This document shows positions 17,553 to 27,238 of a DNA stretch of 64,000 bases, piece by piece. The notes below the pieces were generated by a model. That model saw only the letters and a program-made list of their open reading frames with translations, did not search any database and was not told where the DNA came from. This stretch comes from Porticoccaceae bacterium LTM1 (GTDB lineage Bacteria > Pseudomonadota > Gammaproteobacteria > Pseudomonadales > Porticoccaceae): assembly GCA_030252795.1 (NCBI GenBank), contig CP127080.1, forward strand, positions 1,748,501 to 1,812,500, written 5' to 3'. Position 1 is the stretch's first letter. Each line of letters begins with the position of its first letter. A program made the translations under genes and the position numbers.

Positions 17553-18128
17553 TTAATCTTGTTTTTGCCCAGTGTCGTTATCTCTGGCTCTTGGCTGTGG
17601 CCTGCGTACAGGAGGTGGCATATCGGTTACTAATCGAAACTCCTGCTCCTCACCATCCAGGCTTAGCACTACCGTCTCCGGTGTAATTCGGTCGACGCGC
17701 CATTTCTCCAAGAACATTCCTACCTGCAACTGTACCCGGCCTGTATTCCCAGTTTCTGATTGAGATCCATTTTTGGCAGTAAAGTAAGCGTAGGTCTCAT
17801 TTCCGGTATTCACAACTCCGGTTAGATCCCAGCGGGACTCTACATCATTGTCTGTGCCAGTCTCTGCAGAAACAAATCTCGGCTTACGATCCCAACTGAA
17901 TAGAGACCTGTCTACGACACCCTGAAACTCTTCAACGACTGGCATTGATTTCAGCTCTACGGCTTGATAGTTCTGATAAGGGTTATGATTTTCGGTATTA
18001 GTGTTTCCGCCCAGTAAACCACCCGAAAACTGAATCAACGCTATTTCAATGACCAATGTCATTAGGCAAATAAGCAACAGTAGAACCAATACTGAAGTAA
18101 GCGGATTTTTTTGATTGGCAATACTCAT
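17553..18128 (-). CDS. GspC/GspN-like inner-membrane protein (XpsN type)
   Basis: 191 residues. One membrane segment lies at about 13-35, followed by a periplasmic region. That region has the sequence VVDRSLFSWDRKPR and a small beta domain (WDLTGVVNTGNETYAYF ... GMFLEKWRVDRITPETVVL) typical of the GspC homology region. There is no PDZ or coiled-coil tail, so it is shorter than enteric GspC. In the Xanthomonas order E-F-G-H-I-J-K-L-M-N-D the gene at this position (XpsN) takes the GspC role, linking the inner-membrane platform to the secretin. It overlaps gspM by one base. Confidence 0.8.
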   Translation of the reverse strand: MSIANQKNPLTSVLVLLLLICLMTLVIEIALIQFSGGLLGGNTNTENHNPYQNYQAVELKSMPVVEEFQGVVDRSLFSWDRKPRFVSAETGTDNDVESRWDLTGVVNTGNETYAYFTAKNGSQSETGNTGRVQLQVGMFLEKWRVDRITPETVVLSLDGEEQEFRLVTDMPPPVRRPQPRARDNDTGQKQD

Positions 18129-18748
18129 TAGTTCGCCTCCTCTGTTTGTGCGGAGGCATAGCTGACAAGATCCATTGCAATAGTCATGCTGAAATTGGTT
18201 TGAGGCGTATTATTACCACGACGTCGACGAGAGATTACTCGCAAAGTTCGCTCGCTGACTGAATCAATCTTCAGGTTTTCGATAAAAATAATTGGCTGTG
18301 CAGATTCGATGGAATGAAGCAGGTTCAACAGATTAGTCACCTCCCCCCGTACCTGAATTCGCAACCCCATTGCCTGGGTGCCATTCAGCGGTTGCGCCTG
18401 ATATTGCTGTGAGCTGACACTCTGCGCACCACTCTGGCTGACAAACTGGTTGATTAACTGCTGCATTTGGGCGCTGGCAAGCGCTACTTTTTCAGCTTCA
18501 AAGAACAGCGAGGTATCCTTTGTATCCTTTTCTAATTGCTCTAGGGTTTGGTCGATATAGGACTCATTATCCAAAAGGCGTTCATAACGGCTCAAACGAC
18601 TGGAGAGATCTTCAACTTCTTCCAGTCTTTCGCCGTAAGAATTGGTTACCGGAGCGATTAACCAGGCCCAAACCAACAGAATGATCACGGCTAAAATGGC
18701 CAATGCCAGTGATCGTTGCATAACGGGTGACAGATTATTCATTGCCAC
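18128..18748 (-). CDS. gspM: T2SS inner-membrane platform protein GspM
   Basis: 206 residues. An N-terminal membrane segment (LALAILAVIILLVWAWLIAP, about 13-32) is followed by a coiled-coil region (YGERLEEVEDLSSRLSRYERLL) and a small periplasmic ferredoxin-like domain, the GspM plan. It partners GspL in the platform that couples the GspE ATPase to pseudopilus assembly. It overlaps gspL by 14 bp and the GspC/N-like gene by one base. Identification rests on architecture and position more than on sequence motifs. Confidence 0.85.
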   Translation of the reverse strand: MAMNNLSPVMQRSLALAILAVIILLVWAWLIAPVTNSYGERLEEVEDLSSRLSRYERLLDNESYIDQTLEQLEKDTKDTSLFFEAEKVALASAQMQQLINQFVSQSGAQSVSSQQYQAQPLNGTQAMGLRIQVRGEVTNLLNLLHSIESAQPIIFIENLKIDSVSERTLRVISRRRRGNNTPQTNFSMTIAMDLVSYASAQTEEAN

Positions 18749-19868
18749 CTCCGTTATTGGTAACCAGATCCAACTTTATCTGGAAGCGATCTCGATTGGT
18801 TGCCTGGTTACGTGTTGTGGAAGATTCAAAATTTACGTTTTGAAACATTGGAGAAGCTTCCAACAAAGCAATCAAAGCCGACGCCTGTTGCGACTCCCCT
18901 TCCAATTTAACGTTTTTCTCGTTGATCTCCACACTTGATGTCCAGGTGTCGTCTTCGATAATCCGGGTCAGTTCATCCAAAACTGCTAATCGACTTGGAG
19001 TGGTGTTTTTACGCTCTATCAGGTTTGCCCCTACATCCACTTGCTGGATTAACTTCGCCTGCTTGGCTGATACGGCCCTGGCCTCGGCTTCTATGGCATC
19101 TATCTCATTAACAAGCGCTTGCTTGCGTTGTTCAAGTTGAAAGTGGGGAATTACAAACACTGCGGCAAAGGCTATCAGCAGAAAGATGAACAGGCGACGA
19201 TTCAGTTGATTCCAAACCGGCTGAGCGATTGGACGATCCGTTTCGGGCAGCATATTCCAGCTACTGGACTGCGGCCGATTCAATTCACCGGTTATTGATT
19301 TAGGTGGCAATATTGCCGACGGGCTCAATCCGAGTACGGACAGGTTACGATTGATTAAACCAGCAACTCGATTCGGCGATGCCACGAGTTGAACCTTGAC
19401 CTTGTCGTGCTCCGGGTGCCGGGAAATCAATTGGTATCCTACCATTGCCTGACCCGGCCTAAAGGGAGTAAATCGATCCAGCTCAAATTCCACAACACTG
19501 CTCAAGTTATCTGCCGTCGCCAATGGCAAAACAACCTGGTGATTTAAAACATGAGAATCATCCAGCCGAACCAGAACCCTGGTTTGTCCCGACATTCCTT
19601 TTAAGAACTGTTGGCGTATATCAATCAATTTTTCTTCAGAATCATTCAACAGGTCACAAACTGCCAGCAAATGAACTTCACTATTTTTGTAATGATCTAT
19701 ACGACAGGCTGAGTCCGAGCACTCCACTGTTAACGTTTCTACGGTGGGTGAAAATCGCTGCAGCAGTTTGTCGGGCAACAAGGCTTTCAGTTGACCCAGC
19801 CACCAAATCATCGCATTGTTCAGCGCCGTAGACCCCTGAAGTTGTTTTTTTAATTGTTCAATCATCAT
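18735..19868 (-). CDS. gspL: T2SS inner-membrane platform protein GspL (PilN-like C-terminus)
   Basis: 377 residues. The N-terminal cytoplasmic actin-like part (about 1-210, with VVEFELDRFTPFRPGQAMVGY) is followed by a membrane segment at about 225-243 (LFIFLLIAFAAVFVIPHF). A periplasmic coiled coil and a PilN-like ferredoxin domain complete it. The sequence resembles the PilM/PilN-type GspL of Xps systems. It binds GspE in the cytoplasm and GspM in the membrane. It overlaps gspK by 4 bp and gspM by 14 bp. Confidence 0.9.
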   Translation of the reverse strand: MMIEQLKKQLQGSTALNNAMIWWLGQLKALLPDKLLQRFSPTVETLTVECSDSACRIDHYKNSEVHLLAVCDLLNDSEEKLIDIRQQFLKGMSGQTRVLVRLDDSHVLNHQVVLPLATADNLSSVVEFELDRFTPFRPGQAMVGYQLISRHPEHDKVKVQLVASPNRVAGLINRNLSVLGLSPSAILPPKSITGELNRPQSSSWNMLPETDRPIAQPVWNQLNRRLFIFLLIAFAAVFVIPHFQLEQRKQALVNEIDAIEAEARAVSAKQAKLIQQVDVGANLIERKNTTPSRLAVLDELTRIIEDDTWTSSVEINEKNVKLEGESQQASALIALLEASPMFQNVNFESSTTRNQATNRDRFQIKLDLVTNNGGGNE

Positions 19869-20815
19869 TCGTTGTCAGCGTCCAATTCCTGTACTTCAAA
19901 AGAACCAAGAGTCAATTCGTATTCAGGCTTTATGTAAGGTTTCCAGGCCAGAATCTCCAAAGACGCCTGATTGCGCCCTCTGCGTACTCTAAGCGTAGTT
20001 GTTACTCCAGACTGTTTCCCTTTCTCCGTAACACCAACTGCATCCATGGTATAGATAACACCTCGGGTTCTGCTCATGAACTGTCGATCAATTTGCGGCA
20101 CTGATGGCATGGGAAGACCATCTTTATGCGCTTGTCTGCGCTGATCGATATAACTTTCCAGCATTCCTACGGAGTCGTCCGACAATGCCATCAATACAGG
20201 TAAAGGGGCCACCTCAGGGTTTACCCCCTGTGATCTTGCATATACGGTCACGTATGGCCTGACTGCATTAAAAATCTCCTGATCCATCCCCAAAACCTGC
20301 TTCAACTCATCCACACTGGTGAATAATGCGTCCTTTGCACCATAACTTAAGCCCGCCTTCAGGTAATCGGCATCTTCCACGCCATTTAATCGAACCAGGT
20401 CATCCTCATCCCTGTAATCCGCAATAGCCGCAGCCAATTGTTCGCTCTTTTTTTCGTCTACGGACAGACTTTCAAATAATCGAGTCAGTAGCAACTCGTT
20501 AGCTGCGTTGATATCGATTTTGCCATTTTCATCCGTCACCACTACATCCACTTGACCGTCATCCACCTCAACTGTTATCAGCTGACCATCTCCAAGTAAA
20601 CGGTTGGCTGGCAGAGGATCCAGCAAATTTAATATCACTAGCCGAATGCCACCGTCTGCCAGATATCTGGCCTGAACACCACCAGCAAATGCCTCCAGAC
20701 TATTGGTGGTTTGCCGACTGGATGCAGATAGCCCGGCCACCAGCACAGTCAGCAGTACCAATACCCAGAGTACTGCGATTAGTGCGTAGCCTTTTTTCTG
20801 ACGAGGCAGTATCAC
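19865..20815 (-). CDS. gspK: T2SS minor pseudopilin GspK
   Basis: 316 residues. The prepilin-like leader ends KKG, followed by YALIAVLWVLVLLTVLVAG. Position +5 is not Glu, as expected for GspK. A large globular domain contains two helix-hairpin-helix-like stretches (NGKIDINAANELLLTRLF; ADYRDEDDLVRLNGVED), typical of the GspK insertion. GspK caps the pseudopilus tip with GspI and GspJ. Both ends overlap neighbouring genes by 4 bp. Confidence 0.95.
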   Translation of the reverse strand: MILPRQKKGYALIAVLWVLVLLTVLVAGLSASSRQTTNSLEAFAGGVQARYLADGGIRLVILNLLDPLPANRLLGDGQLITVEVDDGQVDVVVTDENGKIDINAANELLLTRLFESLSVDEKKSEQLAAAIADYRDEDDLVRLNGVEDADYLKAGLSYGAKDALFTSVDELKQVLGMDQEIFNAVRPYVTVYARSQGVNPEVAPLPVLMALSDDSVGMLESYIDQRRQAHKDGLPMPSVPQIDRQFMSRTRGVIYTMDAVGVTEKGKQSGVTTTLRVRRGRNQASLEILAWKPYIKPEYELTLGSFEVQELDADNE

Positions 20816-21531
20816 TCATTATCCCCTGCTATCAACCGCTGTCTGGCAAAGCGAAATGCAGCCACCAGAGAACTCAGTTTTTCGCCCGATGGACCTGGTG
20901 TTTGATACAACACGCCTACTTCTACCAGTTGCGGCAGTAAATAACCCGGCTCCCAATCAGAGACCCAATCCAAGTGATCGTTTTCATCTTTTTGCAGATA
21001 CTGGAAGCTGATTTCCTCAACATCAGTGGCGATGATTAATTCATTTTTTTCACCACTATCGGGATCGCCATAGAATTCATCAAAATTTTCATTTTCAAAG
21101 TCGACAACCTGAGTTATTCCACCCTCACCATCCAGCTCAATCACAGCGTCGTCATTGAAGGTTTCATAGCTCATCACCAATTCACGCTGTTGCTCTTCGT
21201 TCAGTCGTAATTCAAGCGTCCACCAATACAGGGTTCCATCGCTGTTATATCCGGGAAATGGTGCGACAAAACTGAGTTTTTGTTCGGAGCCGGTAAACGA
21301 TACTATTCGCTCCCCAGTGCTGTTACGCAGTCTGAAAAATCGTGCCGAGGATAAATGATTGCGAATTTGTTGATTCACCAGATACTGATGCTCCGAGCCA
21401 TCTTGCCTATCACCGATTCGATTCCAGGCTTTTGACGTTAAATTCAGTGAGCTGGCCATCAGCACGGCCATTACCCCCATAATCACAAGAGCGATCATGA
21501 GTTCGACAAGGGTAAAGCCGCGACATTTCAC
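20812..21531 (-). CDS. gspJ: T2SS minor pseudopilin GspJ
   Basis: 239 residues. The prepilin peptidase site MKCRG/FTLVELMIALVIMGVM has the conserved Glu at +5, followed by an amphipathic helix and a beta-rich head domain. The length and order (H-I-J-K) fit GspJ. It belongs to the I-J-K tip complex. It overlaps gspI and gspK by 4 bp each. Confidence 0.95.
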   Translation of the reverse strand: MKCRGFTLVELMIALVIMGVMAVLMASSLNLTSKAWNRIGDRQDGSEHQYLVNQQIRNHLSSARFFRLRNSTGERIVSFTGSEQKLSFVAPFPGYNSDGTLYWWTLELRLNEEQQRELVMSYETFNDDAVIELDGEGGITQVVDFENENFDEFYGDPDSGEKNELIIATDVEEISFQYLQKDENDHLDWVSDWEPGYLLPQLVEVGVLYQTPGPSGEKLSSLVAAFRFARQRLIAGDNE

Positions 21532-21929
21532 AGCTCACCTCCAATACGAACCGTGCTCAGGCGATAATGGCGTTTTTTGCGATCGCCCCAGCTTACATCG
21601 ACGCTGTATATAAATGCGTCATAATCGGCATCAAAGCCCTGCTGTTTGATAAATAAGGGGCTGTCTAACGGCAGACGATAGGCTTTCACCATGCCTTTCC
21701 AGTAAAAAGTGTCACCCACCCTGCCAGAGCGGGTTGCCGCACCCGATTCTTCGGCAATCAGCAGTGCCAACTGGGTTTCAGCAATATCTATGGCCTGATA
21801 GTAGTGCTCACTGACATGGGTAATTTTGGCAGAACTGCTCACGATACGCAGAATAATGGCAAGGCTGACACTGAGAATGGCCAGTGCCACCACGACTTCG
21901 ATCAAGGTAAAACCACGCCATTTATTCAT
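21528..21929 (-). CDS. gspI: T2SS minor pseudopilin GspI
   Basis: 133 residues. The prepilin site MNKWRG/FTLIEVVVALAILSV has Glu at +5. The compact head domain fits GspI length. It starts assembly of the pseudopilus tip complex. It overlaps gspH by 8 bp and gspJ by 4 bp. Confidence 0.95.
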   Translation of the reverse strand: MNKWRGFTLIEVVVALAILSVSLAIILRIVSSSAKITHVSEHYYQAIDIAETQLALLIAEESGAATRSGRVGDTFYWKGMVKAYRLPLDSPLFIKQQGFDADYDAFIYSVDVSWGDRKKRHYRLSTVRIGGEL

Positions 21930-22383
21930 GGATTTTTACCTCACCGGTCAACCACAACACCTCTATTGATATTTGCTGGCTTTCCGAGGTAACCGTTATT
22001 TCGCCGCCATTGGATGTACCATCCGGGTAAAACAAAATGGCACTGGAAGGCAACTGTAATTCTCCCGGATGCTGATCGGCCCTCAAATCCAGGGTAATTC
22101 CATCACTGACGTAAACCTCTTTATCCATCGGTTCCAGTCTGTACCGGGTACCGTCCGGTGCCACATGGAATGCGGCAATCGAGCTTGTTGTCAATGATTC
22201 GGATCGAACGCTACGCAAGCTGGAGGCGATTTTCCTGACATCACTTTTCAGGTTGGCACTACCTACAGCGGAAGTAATATTTGCCCCAACCAGAGTGAGG
22301 GTCAACGCAGCAATCGCCAGTACTACCAACAACTCCAGTAGCGTGTAGCCGTGATGCTGATTGATTGAATGCGCTGACTGCAT
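21922..22383 (-). CDS. gspH: T2SS minor pseudopilin GspH
   Basis: 153 residues. The prepilin site is HHG/YTLLELLVVLAIAALTL with Glu at +5. The GspH/FimT-type head follows (SLRSVRSESLTTSSIAAF...LDLR). It is a minor subunit linking the tip complex to the GspG fibre. It lies 8 bp after gspG. Confidence 0.94.
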   Translation of the reverse strand: MQSAHSINQHHGYTLLELLVVLAIAALTLTLVGANITSAVGSANLKSDVRKIASSLRSVRSESLTTSSIAAFHVAPDGTRYRLEPMDKEVYVSDGITLDLRADQHPGELQLPSSAILFYPDGTSNGGEITVTSESQQISIEVLWLTGEVKIHE

Positions 22384-22391
22384 GACACTTT

Positions 22392-22808
22392 TTATTCCCA
22401 GCTGACAATATCCGCATCATCACCTGTACCACCTTCGCGATTATCTGCCCCTAACGAATAGAGGTCGTAATCACCATGTTCACCCGGTGAGCGGTAAACA
22501 TACTCGTTGCCCCAGGGGTCCTCTCGAATCACTTTTTTCTTGAGGTAAGGGCCATTCCAGAATCGGGCATTTCCCGGCTTTGAAACCAACGCATCCAGCC
22601 CATCCTGAGTGGATGGGTAGCGTCCCATGTCCAGATGATAAAGATCCAGGGCTGTGGCAAATTCTTCTATTTGGAGTGCGGCAGTTTTGGTTTTTGATCC
22701 GCCGACCTGCTTTAAAATTTGAGGCCCAACCAAACCGGCAAGAAGACCTAGAATCAACAGAACCACGAGCAGTTCAATAATCGTAAATCCTTTATTTCTG
22801 TATTGCAT
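22392..22808 (-). CDS. gspG: T2SS major pseudopilin GspG
   Basis: 138 residues from the ATG at 22808 (MQYRNKGFT), which has GGAG upstream. A 12-residue longer start exists but is unneeded. The prepilin site is KG/FTIIELLVVLLILGLLAGLVGP. The head has the GspG signature YHLDMGRYPSTQDGLDALV and the calcium-loop region YLKKKVIREDPWGNEY...DLYSLGADNREGG. It is the main subunit of the pseudopilus. Confidence 0.97.
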   Translation of the reverse strand: MQYRNKGFTIIELLVVLLILGLLAGLVGPQILKQVGGSKTKTAALQIEEFATALDLYHLDMGRYPSTQDGLDALVSKPGNARFWNGPYLKKKVIREDPWGNEYVYRSPGEHGDYDLYSLGADNREGGTGDDADIVSWE

Positions 22809-22865
22809 AAAACACTCCGAAGCTTGTATTAGAGGCACACTCAAAATACGCCATTTGTTATTTGA

Positions 22866-24077
22866 TTAAATTGCTAATTCATTAATTCCCAAAATTGCTA
22901 CCAGTACTGAAATAATGATGAAGCCGATCAACAAGCCCAAACCAATAATCATGGCTGGCTCTACCAGTGCTAATGCGCGCTTCAAGGCAATAGAAACCTC
23001 TTCATCGTAAACCTCTGCGACTTTCAGCAGCATTTCATCCAGCTGGCCAGTCTCCTCACCCACCTGAATCATCTGCAACGCAAAATCAGGAAATACCTGA
23101 CTGGCAATCATTGGCCCGGCCATATCACTGCCATCTTTAACCTGAGAGGTCACTTCGGTCAGGTGACCCGCCATGACCCGGTTTTGCAGAGCCTCCCGAG
23201 CAATATTCAAAGCACCCAATAACGGAACGCCTCCGCGCAAAAGCGTACCCAGACTGCGGCTAAAACGAGCCATCTCCACTTTTTGGGTTAGATCCCCCAA
23301 CAAACGATTATTCAAAACCCGCTGATCCCAACGGCGGCGCCAGGCATCGTCCGATTTCTTTTGGCGGATATAAAAAACCATCAACAAAAGTACGATCAGT
23401 AACACCCATCCGTAATCTCGAAGCCATTGACCGGATGCCATTACAAATGCTGTAGCTGGCGGCAGACTCGCCCCCATATCGGCAAACAGGCTGGCAAACT
23501 CTGGCAACACCACTACTGTGATAACAATCAACGCAATAATGGCAACCACTAGCAACACTGCCGGATAAATCAATGCAGACACTAACTGCTCTTTCAAACC
23601 ACGTGCTTTATCGAGGTAGACAGATAAGTCTCTAAGATTTTCAGACATCGCCCCGGACATCTCTGCCGAGCGAATAAAGTTTATATAAAAGTTACTGAAC
23701 AGCCCCGGAAACTGCTGAAGTGCTTTTGATAGCGTAGAGCCGCCGCGCACCGACTCCTGAACTTCACTGACCATATTGTGTAACGCATCGTGACGACACA
23801 CCGAGCGAATGATTTCCAGTGAACGATCCAACGGTAAGCCGGCACCGGTAAGAATAGACAACTGACGGGTAAACTCCGTCAGATCATTGGCGCGAACTTT
23901 ACTGCCGCGACGCTGGGTTAGCACGGCACCGACCTTAGTCCCCTGCTGTTGCGCTGAAATTGGAATCAGGCCACTGCTCTGTAGCTGTGCAATGACTTCC
24001 GCCTGCCCACCCGCAGACATCTGGCCGGTACGAATTTCCCCCTGTGGCGTAACCGCTTTGTAGTCAAAAACCGGCAT
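22866..24077 (-). CDS. gspF: T2SS inner-membrane platform protein GspF
   Basis: 403 residues, the usual GspF length. Two repeated GspF domains (about 65-190 and 270-390) are separated and followed by membrane segments near 170-190, 220-238 and 375-398. The N-terminal sequence MPVFDYKAVTPQGE and FTRQLSILTGAGLPLDRSL are typical. It forms the core of the inner-membrane platform that GspE drives. It adjoins gspE with no gap. Confidence 0.97.
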   Translation of the reverse strand: MPVFDYKAVTPQGEIRTGQMSAGGQAEVIAQLQSSGLIPISAQQQGTKVGAVLTQRRGSKVRANDLTEFTRQLSILTGAGLPLDRSLEIIRSVCRHDALHNMVSEVQESVRGGSTLSKALQQFPGLFSNFYINFIRSAEMSGAMSENLRDLSVYLDKARGLKEQLVSALIYPAVLLVVAIIALIVITVVVLPEFASLFADMGASLPPATAFVMASGQWLRDYGWVLLIVLLLMVFYIRQKKSDDAWRRRWDQRVLNNRLLGDLTQKVEMARFSRSLGTLLRGGVPLLGALNIAREALQNRVMAGHLTEVTSQVKDGSDMAGPMIASQVFPDFALQMIQVGEETGQLDEMLLKVAEVYDEEVSIALKRALALVEPAMIIGLGLLIGFIIISVLVAILGINELAI

Positions 24078-25787
24078 TTACCCCTCCTGGGTCACTCGCA
24101 CCACTTCTTCGATGCTGGTGATGCCCTGCAGGGCTTTTTTACAGCCATCTTCAAACAAGGTATCCATACCTTCCTCTCGTGCCACTTTTTCAATCACGCT
24201 GGCACCGGCGTGTTGCAATACCAGTTCGCGAATACGTTCGCTGATCACCAACTGCTCGATAATGCCGGTACGACCTTTATAACCAGTACCACCGCAGGCC
24301 TCACAGCCGACACGTCGGAACAGCTGCACCGGCTGACCATCAGTAAACTGGTCGAGCTTCAGTTCAGACACCAATTCCGGTCTTGGGGTATAGGTTTCTC
24401 GACACTGTTTACAGAGTACTCTAACCAGACGTTGCGCCAATACCGTATGAAGCGTGGAATTCAGCAAGTAGTCCTCCACCCCCATCTCCAGTAAACGGGT
24501 AATACTGCTGGCGGCGTCGTTGGTGTGCAGGGTCGATAGCACCAAGTGGCCGGTCAGGGAGGACTGAACACAGATTTTGGCGGTCTCCAGGTCACGCATC
24601 TCCCCCACCATGATCACATCGGGGTCCTGACGCATAATCGACCGCAATGCATTGGCAAAGCTGAGCCCGATCGACGGATTCACCTGAATCTGGTTGATCC
24701 CCTCCAGGTTGTACTCCACTGGATCTTCCACAGTGATAACTTTGCGCTCTTCGGTATTCAGGCTGTTCAGTGCGGTATAGAGGGTCGTGGTCTTACCGCT
24801 ACCGGTAGGGCCGGTCACGATGATCATGCCGTGGGGCATATCCAGCGCTCGAATGAACTGCTTCTTGAGTTTGTCGGTAAAGCCGAGGCTGTCAAAGTCC
24901 AGCGCCACAGACTCCCTTTTCAACAGACGTAGTACCAGGCTTTCACCATACATGGTGGGTACTGTGGACACGCGAATATCAATATCCGCGCCCTGCACCC
25001 GCTGGTTTATACGGCCATCCTGGGGTAAGCGGCGTTCAGCGATATCCAGTCCCGCCATAATCTTGACCCGCGATATAATCGCCGGGGCCATTTGCAGTGG
25101 CGGAGAATGCTCGTCGCGAAGCACACCATCCACGCGCTGGCGGACTTTCAGTTGATTTTCAAACGGTTCTATATGTATGTCCGATGCGCGCTCATCCACT
25201 GCACGCTGGATAATCTTGTTTACCAGTCGAATGACCGGTGCCTCACTGGCCATATCCCGCAGTTGCTCTACATCCTGTTCAGAGAAATCGACACTTTCGC
25301 GATCGGCTTTATCGGTAGCTGCGCTGTATAGGCGATCCAAAACACCTACCAGCTCGGAGGCGACCCCGATACCCGGCTGCACTTTCATTTCCGTGGCCAT
25401 CTCTATGGCCTTGATCGGGTAACTATTTTCGGGATTGGCCATTGCCAGGGTGATAACACCATCGGACTCCGAGATCGGCATCACTTGCTGATCCTTCAAA
25501 AAACGCAACGGCAAAAGCTCAGGGAGCACCGGAGTTGTAGGGAATTCAGATGTTTTAAAGAGTTTCAGATCAGTCAGTTGCGCAAGCTGTTCGGCAATAG
25601 TGCGCTCAGACACCATACCCAGCCGTACCAGCAAAGTACCAATTGAATCCTGTTCCAGTTGCTCCTGACGAATTCGTCTGGCACGTTGCAGATCTGCTTC
25701 CTTAATTGCACCGATTTGCAACAAACTGCGTTGAAGTTGCTCATCCAGTGATGGCGCTTGAGTCAAAGTGTCAGTTTCAGTTTCCAT
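24078..25787 (-). CDS. gspE: T2SS ATPase GspE
   Basis: 569 residues. An N-terminal MshEN-type region (about 15-150) precedes the ATPase. Walker A is GPTGSGKT (326-333, K332), the Asp box is VITVEDPVEYN, Walker B is DPDVIMVGEMRD (388-399), and the His box is LSTLHTND. A zinc-binding Cys4 motif (C459, C462, C495, C498) is present, as in GspE and unlike PilT. It powers pseudopilus extension and is the first gene of the operon. The upstream 140 bp is shared with the divergent DUF819 gene. Confidence 0.97.
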   Translation of the reverse strand: METETDTLTQAPSLDEQLQRSLLQIGAIKEADLQRARRIRQEQLEQDSIGTLLVRLGMVSERTIAEQLAQLTDLKLFKTSEFPTTPVLPELLPLRFLKDQQVMPISESDGVITLAMANPENSYPIKAIEMATEMKVQPGIGVASELVGVLDRLYSAATDKADRESVDFSEQDVEQLRDMASEAPVIRLVNKIIQRAVDERASDIHIEPFENQLKVRQRVDGVLRDEHSPPLQMAPAIISRVKIMAGLDIAERRLPQDGRINQRVQGADIDIRVSTVPTMYGESLVLRLLKRESVALDFDSLGFTDKLKKQFIRALDMPHGMIIVTGPTGSGKTTTLYTALNSLNTEERKVITVEDPVEYNLEGINQIQVNPSIGLSFANALRSIMRQDPDVIMVGEMRDLETAKICVQSSLTGHLVLSTLHTNDAASSITRLLEMGVEDYLLNSTLHTVLAQRLVRVLCKQCRETYTPRPELVSELKLDQFTDGQPVQLFRRVGCEACGGTGYKGRTGIIEQLVISERIRELVLQHAGASVIEKVAREEGMDTLFEDGCKKALQGITSIEEVVRVTQEG

Positions 25788-25927
25788 TCGCTTCTCGGAT
25801 CAGATTCTATCCAAAACCATAGATCATGGCGTTGGATTATCAACAGAATATGACAGCCATATAGGGTTCCCATTCCCAGCCGACACAATTAAGCTAACAC
25901 GCTTTGCTTTGAAATTGGGGAAAAATA

Positions 25928-27184
25928 ATGAATGAAGCGTCAACTGCGCTGATTACCAGCGACGCTGTAACTTTGGGGATACTGGCTCTGTGCCTCGGCT
26001 TTGTGTTCTACACATCCAAGTGTGGTTCGGACAAGTGGAACCGGTTCTATCGAGTAATACCGGCACTGCTGGTTTGCTACCTGCTGCCCTCATTGCTCAA
26101 TACCTTTGGGGTTATCGACAGCAAAAGCTCTAATCTCTACTACGTCGCCTCACGCTATCTGTTACCAGCCAGTTTGGTGCTGTTAACTCTCAGTATCGAC
26201 CTGAAAAAGATCGTCGCACTTGGCCCCAAGGCGTTGATCATGTTTGGCACAGCCACTTTGGGTATTGTTGTGGGGGGGCCAATCGCCATTTTGCTGGTTG
26301 GCATGATCTTCCCCGACATCATCAATACCGACCTGGTATGGAAAGCCCTTTCAACCGTTGCTGGCAGCTGGATCGGCGGCGGCGCCAATATGACCGCCAT
26401 GAAAGAGCTGTTTGAAGTGGACGACAACATGTTTGGCGCCATGCTGGTGGTCGATATCATTGTCGCCAATATCTGGATGGTGGGACTTCTGTGGATTGCC
26501 AGCCGCGCCGATAAGATTGACGCCCGTCTTGGCAACGACGTTTCAGCCATTGAAGATCTCAAGGCCACCGTTGAGAAGTTCGAAAAAGACCATGCACGTA
26601 TTCCGCAACTGCAAGATCTTATGGTGATCCTTGCAATTGGTCTCGGTGCAACAGGACTCGCTCACTTTATCGCCGACCTGATTACCCCATGGCTTGGCTC
26701 CTTACACTCTTCGGTAGTTCGGGACCTCAACCTTGATTCGCCCTTCTTCTGGCTGGTAGTCATCGCCACAACGATTGGCCTGGTGCTCTCGTTCACTAAA
26801 GCCAAGCTGCTTGAGGGTGCAGGTGCCTCCAAAGTGGGATCGGTATTTATCTACTTCCTGGTAGCAACCATTGGCATGAAGATGGACTTGATGGAGATCT
26901 TTAAGCCTGAATACGCCACCCTGTTCCTGGTTGGCCTGGTATGGATGGCTTTCCACGTTGGCCTGCTGTTCCTGGTTGGTCGCTGGATTAAATCACCTAT
27001 GTTCTTCCTGGCCGTGGGCAGTAAAGCCAATGTTGGTGGTGCCGCCTCTGCTCCGGTAGTTGCCGCAGCATTCCACCCTTCATTGGCTCCTGTGGGTGTC
27101 TTGCTGGCTGTCCTGGGATATGCACTGGGCACCTACGCCGCCTGGTTCTGTGCCCAGTTGATGAGATTGGCAACCGGAGGTTAA
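25928..27184 (+). CDS. DUF819 family multi-pass membrane protein
   Basis: 418 residues with about ten hydrophobic segments. The sequence resembles the DUF819 (YjcL-like) family: LASRYLLPASLVLLTLSIDLKKI-like and WIGGGANMTAMKELFEV stretches, and the C-terminal GSKANVGGAASAPVVAAAFHPSLAPVGVLLAVLGYALGTY region (the glycine/alanine-rich repeat typical of transporter-like folds). The family is transporter-like but has no established substrate. GGGGAAAA lies just upstream of the ATG. It appears monocistronic. Confidence 0.85.
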   Translation: MNEASTALITSDAVTLGILALCLGFVFYTSKCGSDKWNRFYRVIPALLVCYLLPSLLNTFGVIDSKSSNLYYVASRYLLPASLVLLTLSIDLKKIVALGPKALIMFGTATLGIVVGGPIAILLVGMIFPDIINTDLVWKALSTVAGSWIGGGANMTAMKELFEVDDNMFGAMLVVDIIVANIWMVGLLWIASRADKIDARLGNDVSAIEDLKATVEKFEKDHARIPQLQDLMVILAIGLGATGLAHFIADLITPWLGSLHSSVVRDLNLDSPFFWLVVIATTIGLVLSFTKAKLLEGAGASKVGSVFIYFLVATIGMKMDLMEIFKPEYATLFLVGLVWMAFHVGLLFLVGRWIKSPMFFLAVGSKANVGGAASAPVVAAAFHPSLAPVGVLLAVLGYALGTYAAWFCAQLMRLATGG

Positions 27185-27238
27185 TTTTCTCTGTGCGGCA
27201 CTGCCACCAGTCAGTGCCGCATCTGCTAAGCTCGATGC

